Shown: positions 7,618 to 9,936 of the stretch, piece after piece
How positions within the stretch are numbered: the first letter of the stretch is position 1
Layout of the letters: every line of letters starts with the position of its first letter
Source of the DNA: RGIG5327 sp045612485
GTDB lineage: Bacteria > Verrucomicrobiota > Lentisphaeria > Victivallales > UBA1829
NCBI GenBank assembly: GCA_045612485.1
Contig: JAZKZE010000170.1
Location: 1-9,936 of the forward strand
Direction of reading: 5' to 3'
DNA length: 9,936 bases
Notes under the pieces: generated by a model
What the model saw: the letters and a program-made list of their open reading frames with translations, nothing else
The model's database searches: none
What the model was told of the DNA's origin: nothing
Made by a program: the position numbers and the translations under genes

Positions 7618-8100
7618 TTAATTATTTACAGTCTGTTTTCCGTAACTGCTGTAGCTGTCTTTCCGGCGGTTTTCCGTTACTTTTCTATCCTTTTTCAAAG
7701 GAGCATTTTCTGCATAGGATCTCTGGTGGAGTCCCTGTGCTGCAGAAGGTTCCCGCAGAAGAGCCACATGCTGTATCTGGGTATATTCTGCCGCCCTCAA
7801 TCCCAGTTTGCCGGTTTTGGACATAATATAGGAACGGGCAGAATATGCCGCTTTTTTATTTCGCAGGTGCATGGTTTCCTGCTTGATGATCTCGATTTGA
7901 CGGTCGATCCTTTTTGCTTCCCGGTTGAGATTTTCTGTTTTCGCCTTGAAAACGATCCTTGCAAAGTGAGCCCCGGAAATCAGAATAGCCGCCATAATGA
8001 TCTTCAGCGTCAACGCCCAGACCCAGCTTCTGTTTTTTACGGTGTTCCGGTACTGCTTCGGTTCCGGAGCATGTTCTTTCATTCTCGTGTAAGTGTTCAT
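7618..8100 (-). CDS. ftsL: FtsL-like cell division membrane protein
   Basis: A 160-residue bitopic protein in the position where ftsL sits in dcw clusters. It has a basic cytoplasmic N-terminus of about 26 residues and one hydrophobic span at about 27-49. A charged heptad-like region follows at about 52-85 (leucine/isoleucine with Lys, Glu and Arg), as expected for the FtsL-FtsB coiled coil. A KLGLRAAEYTQIQHV block at 98-112 matches the FtsL C-terminal pattern. FtsL has little sequence conservation, so the call rests on architecture and on lying between rsmH and ftsI. It is longer than most FtsL (about 90-130 residues): a polar, basic tail of about 45 residues follows the conserved block. The ATG is 25 bases after the rsmH stop, and 75 bases separate this gene's stop from ftsI. 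The role is inferred to be scaffolding and activation of FtsWI at the septum. Confidence 0.85.
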   Translation of the reverse strand: MNTYTRMKEHAPEPKQYRNTVKNRSWVWALTLKIIMAAILISGAHFARIVFKAKTENLNREAKRIDRQIEIIKQETMHLRNKKAAYSARSYIMSKTGKLGLRAAEYTQIQHVALLREPSAAQGLHQRSYAENAPLKKDRKVTENRRKDSYSSYGKQTVNN

Positions 8101-8125
8101 CTTTTCTGCCTGCCTTTGTTCCGGT

Positions 8126-9136
8126 TTATTTCTGTATTAAAGTTTTCTGAAATCCTGTTCTTACTGCTGCCCGCAATTTTGCACATGCAGCCCGCTGATT
8201 GTTCATGAGTTCCGTATCTCCTGCTGTCAATGGTTTTTTCGTTCTGATCTCCAGCAGGGGATTCCAGTTGCAGACACACACCGGAAAGGAGGGGGGGCAT
8301 TTACATTTTACCGCCATATCCTGGAAAAAGTTTTTTACGATCCTGTCTTCAAGGGAATGGAAAGAGATCACAGCGAGAGTCCCGCCGGGATTCAGACAAT
8401 CCACTGCCGCTTCCAGTCCCCTGCGTAACTGTCCCAGTTCATCGTTCACCTCTATACGCAAAGCCTGGAAACACAGTGTGGGGGAGGGTAATGACCCCTT
8501 GCGGACATTACGTTTCAGGACACTTTCACATACCTCTGCAAAACCTTTTGTCGTGGAAAACTTCTGTTCGAGACGTTTTTCACATATCCTTTTAGCCAGA
8601 AGAGAAGCCTCTTTAAGTTCCCCGTATTCCCGGAAGATCCGGCAAAGCTCCTGTTCTGTGCCCGTATTGAGAATTGTTGCTGCTGTTTTCGGACTTTTTC
8701 TGTCCATTCTCATATCCAGCGGACCATTGAACCTGAAGGAGAATCCTCTTTCCGGATCGTCGATCTGTGGGGAAGACACTCCAATATCCAGCAGAATAAA
8801 ATCAGCTTTTCCATATTCTTTCTCCTCTGTAAGTTGTTTCATATCTGCATATTCACCTTCAGCAAGAATACATCTTTCTGCGGCAAAGGCAAGTTTCTTT
8901 TCCGAACGTTTCAGGGCATCCGGATCCCTGTCGATCCCCAGCAGGACTGCCTGCGGGATCTTTTCAAGGATCATGGAACTGTGCCCGCCGCAGCCGAGAG
9001 TCCCGTCAATAACTTTGAATACCTCTTTTTGCTGCTGTTGTGCCGCAGTACAGGCAAGAGCAAGTACCTCCTGTGCAAGCACGGGAATGTGAGCAAAATC
9101 TTTTTTATCCTTACCTGTTTCCATTTTCCTGTCCAT
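8126..9136 (-). CDS. rsmH: 16S rRNA (cytosine-1402-N4)-methyltransferase RsmH
   Basis: A 336-residue SAM-dependent methyltransferase (formerly MraW) that N4-methylates C1402 in the decoding centre of 16S rRNA. The full family motif series is present: HIPVL (16-20), the SAM loop DGTLGCGGHS (44-53), GIDRDPDAL (67-75), DIGVSSPQIDDPERGFSFR (117-135), GPLDMRMD (138-145), EYGE (170-173), CFQALRIEVN (222-231), AVISFHSLEDRIVKNFF (255-271) and the C-terminal NQRAACAKLRA. A CxC...CxC cysteine set at 278-289 is common in the family. Length is typical. The start ATG overlaps the mraZ stop by one base (TAATG), which suggests translational coupling. A second in-frame ATG four codons later is possible but less likely given this overlap. 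Confidence 0.97.
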   Translation of the reverse strand: MDRKMETGKDKKDFAHIPVLAQEVLALACTAAQQQQKEVFKVIDGTLGCGGHSSMILEKIPQAVLLGIDRDPDALKRSEKKLAFAAERCILAEGEYADMKQLTEEKEYGKADFILLDIGVSSPQIDDPERGFSFRFNGPLDMRMDRKSPKTAATILNTGTEQELCRIFREYGELKEASLLAKRICEKRLEQKFSTTKGFAEVCESVLKRNVRKGSLPSPTLCFQALRIEVNDELGQLRRGLEAAVDCLNPGGTLAVISFHSLEDRIVKNFFQDMAVKCKCPPSFPVCVCNWNPLLEIRTKKPLTAGDTELMNNQRAACAKLRAAVRTGFQKTLIQK

Positions 9137-9654
9137 TATTTTTTCAACCCGAGAAGGCTTTCCAGACCGCTCTGGGCATTGTTTTTATTGTTGATCTCAT
9201 CCAGTATGCTGAAATATTCTTCATCAGAAGCAAGGGCTTCCGCTTTCTGGAACTCTTCCCATTTTTCCGGTGCCCAGAGCTGGAAATACCAGATCGAACC
9301 TACCAGTACCACCTTTGAACTCAAGTTCGCATATTCCATAAGCTGGGTATTGATTTGTATTCTGCCCTGTTTATCGCAGACACACTTCATTGCCCGGGAA
9401 CCCAGCAGTGCTAAAGCCCTCATCCCCTTTGCATCTGCAAGGGAAAGTTTCTTTGCCGCACTGAGGATCTCTTCCTGGAAAGTCTGTTCAGGGATTGCCT
9501 GGATCAGGTGATCTCTGGCAGGCAAAAGCACAAAACGATCCCCCGCATCCCCGCTTCTCCATTCAGAAGGGATCGCAAAACGTCTTTGCGAATCAATGGT
9601 ATGCGTGAAATTCTGTACAAAACAATATTCTCCGGATGATATTGCCATGCGCAT
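9136..9654 (-). CDS. mraZ: Transcriptional regulator MraZ
   Basis: A 172-residue protein with two AbrB/SpoVT-like half-barrel domains, the structure of MraZ. MraZ is a ring-forming DNA-binding protein that represses its own promoter at the head of the dcw cluster. Each half carries the family's DxxxR motif: Asp21 to Arg25 (DSQRR, then FAIP) and Asp94 to Arg98 (DKQGRI). The usual first-half DxKGR is changed to DSQRR. The N-terminus carries about ten residues more than typical MraZ, and the C-terminus has an acidic, Asn-rich extension. Two starts are possible. ATG 9652-9654 gives 172 residues. ATG 9646-9648 gives 170 and is better placed behind GGGA, six bases upstream. The gene directly follows a 10-bp periodic repeat array that could be its own operator. 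Confidence 0.95.
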   Translation of the reverse strand: MRMAISSGEYCFVQNFTHTIDSQRRFAIPSEWRSGDAGDRFVLLPARDHLIQAIPEQTFQEEILSAAKKLSLADAKGMRALALLGSRAMKCVCDKQGRIQINTQLMEYANLSSKVVLVGSIWYFQLWAPEKWEEFQKAEALASDEEYFSILDEINNKNNAQSGLESLLGLKK

Positions 9655-9670
9655 TCCCGTTTTTGTTTTT

Positions 9671-9750
9671 CTTTCCTGTTTGACCCTTAATGTTCCTTTA
9701 TTCCCCTAATCACTCCTATTTGCCCCTAATCTACCCTATTTTTTCCTTTT
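9671..9750 (-). promoter_or_regulatory. Putative MraZ-box array, about eight 10-bp repeats
   Basis: Read on the minus strand, eight consecutive 10-base units carry AGG (or AAGG/TAGGG variants) at exactly the same position: AGGA, AGGGT, AGGGG, AGGAG, AGGGG, AGGAA, AGGGT, AGGAA. On the plus strand the invariant CCT or CC falls at positions ending 5-6 or 5-7 in every block from 9675 to 9747. In E. coli MraZ binds direct repeats of TGGGN separated by five bases, which also gives a 10-bp period. This array has the same period and a related G-rich core, and it sits just upstream of mraZ. It overlaps the candidate promoter and most of the leader, as expected for autorepression. The number of units is larger than the three or four usually described. 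Binding itself is inferred. Confidence 0.75.
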
Positions 9751-9755
9751 TGCAA
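9728..9755 (-). promoter_or_regulatory. Candidate promoter of the mraZ-led operon
   Basis: On the minus strand, TTGCAA (9750-9755; -35, 4/6) is followed after 16 bases by TAGATT (9728-9733; -10, 4/6). Initiation would be near 9721, giving a leader of about 65 bases before mraZ. Long A/T tracts directly upstream could act as UP elements. The repeat array overlaps the spacer, the -10 and the leader, consistent with repression. The hexamers are imperfect, so exact positions are uncertain. Confidence 0.4.
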
Positions 9756-9756
9756 G

Positions 9757-9795
9757 TTTTTTTTGAAAAAAAATTAAAAAAAAGTGATTTTTTTT
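9757..9795. promoter_or_regulatory. Four phased 8-nt A/T tracts (curved DNA / UP-element-like)
   Basis: The plus strand shows T8 at 9757-9764, A8 at 9766-9773, A8 at 9776-9783 and T8 at 9788-9795, each exactly eight bases. Their centres are about 9, 10 and 12 bases apart, close to one helical turn. Phased tracts of this kind bend DNA. Located just upstream of the candidate -35, they could bind the RNA polymerase alpha C-terminal domain. The pattern is seen directly; the function is inferred. Confidence 0.5.
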
Positions 9796-9835
9796 CACAG
9801 CTGTCCCATAAAATCATGGAAAAAAGAGAAATGTT

Positions 9836-9936
9836 CGGTTGCCAGGCGAGGCGGTTGCCAACCAGCGCGCAGTGGATGTGCGAATGAACCGCAGGGCATT
9901 TTCTTGCGGACGCTCACAAGGAATTGTGAGCGTATG
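9836..9936. other. GC-rich region with tandem inverted repeats, unassigned
   Basis: This 101-base stretch is about 59% G+C by hand count, clearly above the rest of the window. It holds a direct repeat CGGTTGCCA (9836-9844 and 9852-9860), the small inverted repeat GGTT-GCC-AACC (9853-9863), CCGCA...TGCGG (9889-9893 with 9905-9909), and a perfect 10-bp inverted repeat ACGCTCACAA-GGAA-TTGTGAGCGT (9910-9933) with a GNRA-type loop. No T-tract follows the hairpin on either strand within the window, so it is not an obvious terminator. It could be part of a structured RNA, a dispersed repeat or the start of a plus-strand gene. It is cut by the window edge. Confidence 0.45.

Noticed and set aside
7060..8208. 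Plus-strand open frame of 382 codons
   Set aside because: It lies antisense to ftsI and ftsL, which have full family motifs or architecture. The translation is rich in Phe, Cys and Ser, as expected from reading the complement of a Lys/Glu-rich gene, and shows no domain.
8199..9092. Plus-strand open frame of 297 codons
   Set aside because: It is antisense to rsmH, a clear conserved gene; its translation is Ser-rich and low-complexity with no recognisable motif.
9910..9933. Similarity to a lac operator half-site (GGAATTGTGAGCG)
   Set aside because: The half-sites point outward around GGAA, opposite to the ideal operator arrangement, and no LacI-type gene or sugar operon is present. It is better described as a simple inverted repeat.
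1..9936. tRNA, rRNA, CRISPR array, insertion sequence
   Set aside because: I saw no cloverleaf with a GGTTCAA-type arm, no rRNA core sequence, no repeat-spacer array, and no transposase motifs or flanking terminal repeats.

Overview
All eight convincing genes lie on the minus strand and read right to left with short gaps, so the window looks like one long transcription unit starting at mraZ. Base composition is moderate (roughly 45% G+C by eye), with several A/G-rich ribosome binding sites. The taxon cannot be fixed from sequence alone. The lone TM division protein FtsL, a class B penicillin-binding protein without PASTA domains, an exported protein without lipobox and the U32 protein fit a Gram-negative-type bacterium. 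A PVC-group (Lentisphaerota/Verrucomicrobiota-like) origin is a guess.

Right edge (about 9655-9936): this is the control region of the division cluster. It holds a GC-rich stretch with nested inverted repeats (9836-9936), four exactly 8-nt A/T homopolymer tracts in near-helical phase, a candidate sigma70-type promoter, and an array of about eight 10-bp-periodic AGG units that looks like a MraZ operator.

Division cluster (5509-9654): mraZ (transcription factor), rsmH (16S rRNA m4C1402 methyltransferase), ftsL (divisome coiled-coil protein) and ftsI (septal transpeptidase). This is the conserved 5' end of the dcw cluster. The expected murE/murF/mraY/murD/ftsW/murG block does not follow.

Accessory part (152-5455): a secreted protein with a possible degenerate DUF3857/transglutaminase-like architecture, a protein fusing a metallophosphoesterase to a xylose-isomerase-like TIM barrel, a sodium:alanine symporter and a U32-family protein (TrhP/YegQ-like). 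The first two are separated by only 11 nt, with the second gene's strong Shine-Dalgarno inside the gap, so they are probably co-translated.

Most unusual: the extended MraZ-box array continuous with phased A/T tracts, the metallophosphoesterase-TIM barrel fusion with an altered GNH(D/E) motif, the apparently catalytically dead transglutaminase-like exported protein behind ftsI, the basic C-terminal tails on FtsI and FtsL, and a strong excess of the word TTCCGG/CCGGAA. I found no rRNA, tRNA, CRISPR array, insertion sequence or phage gene.
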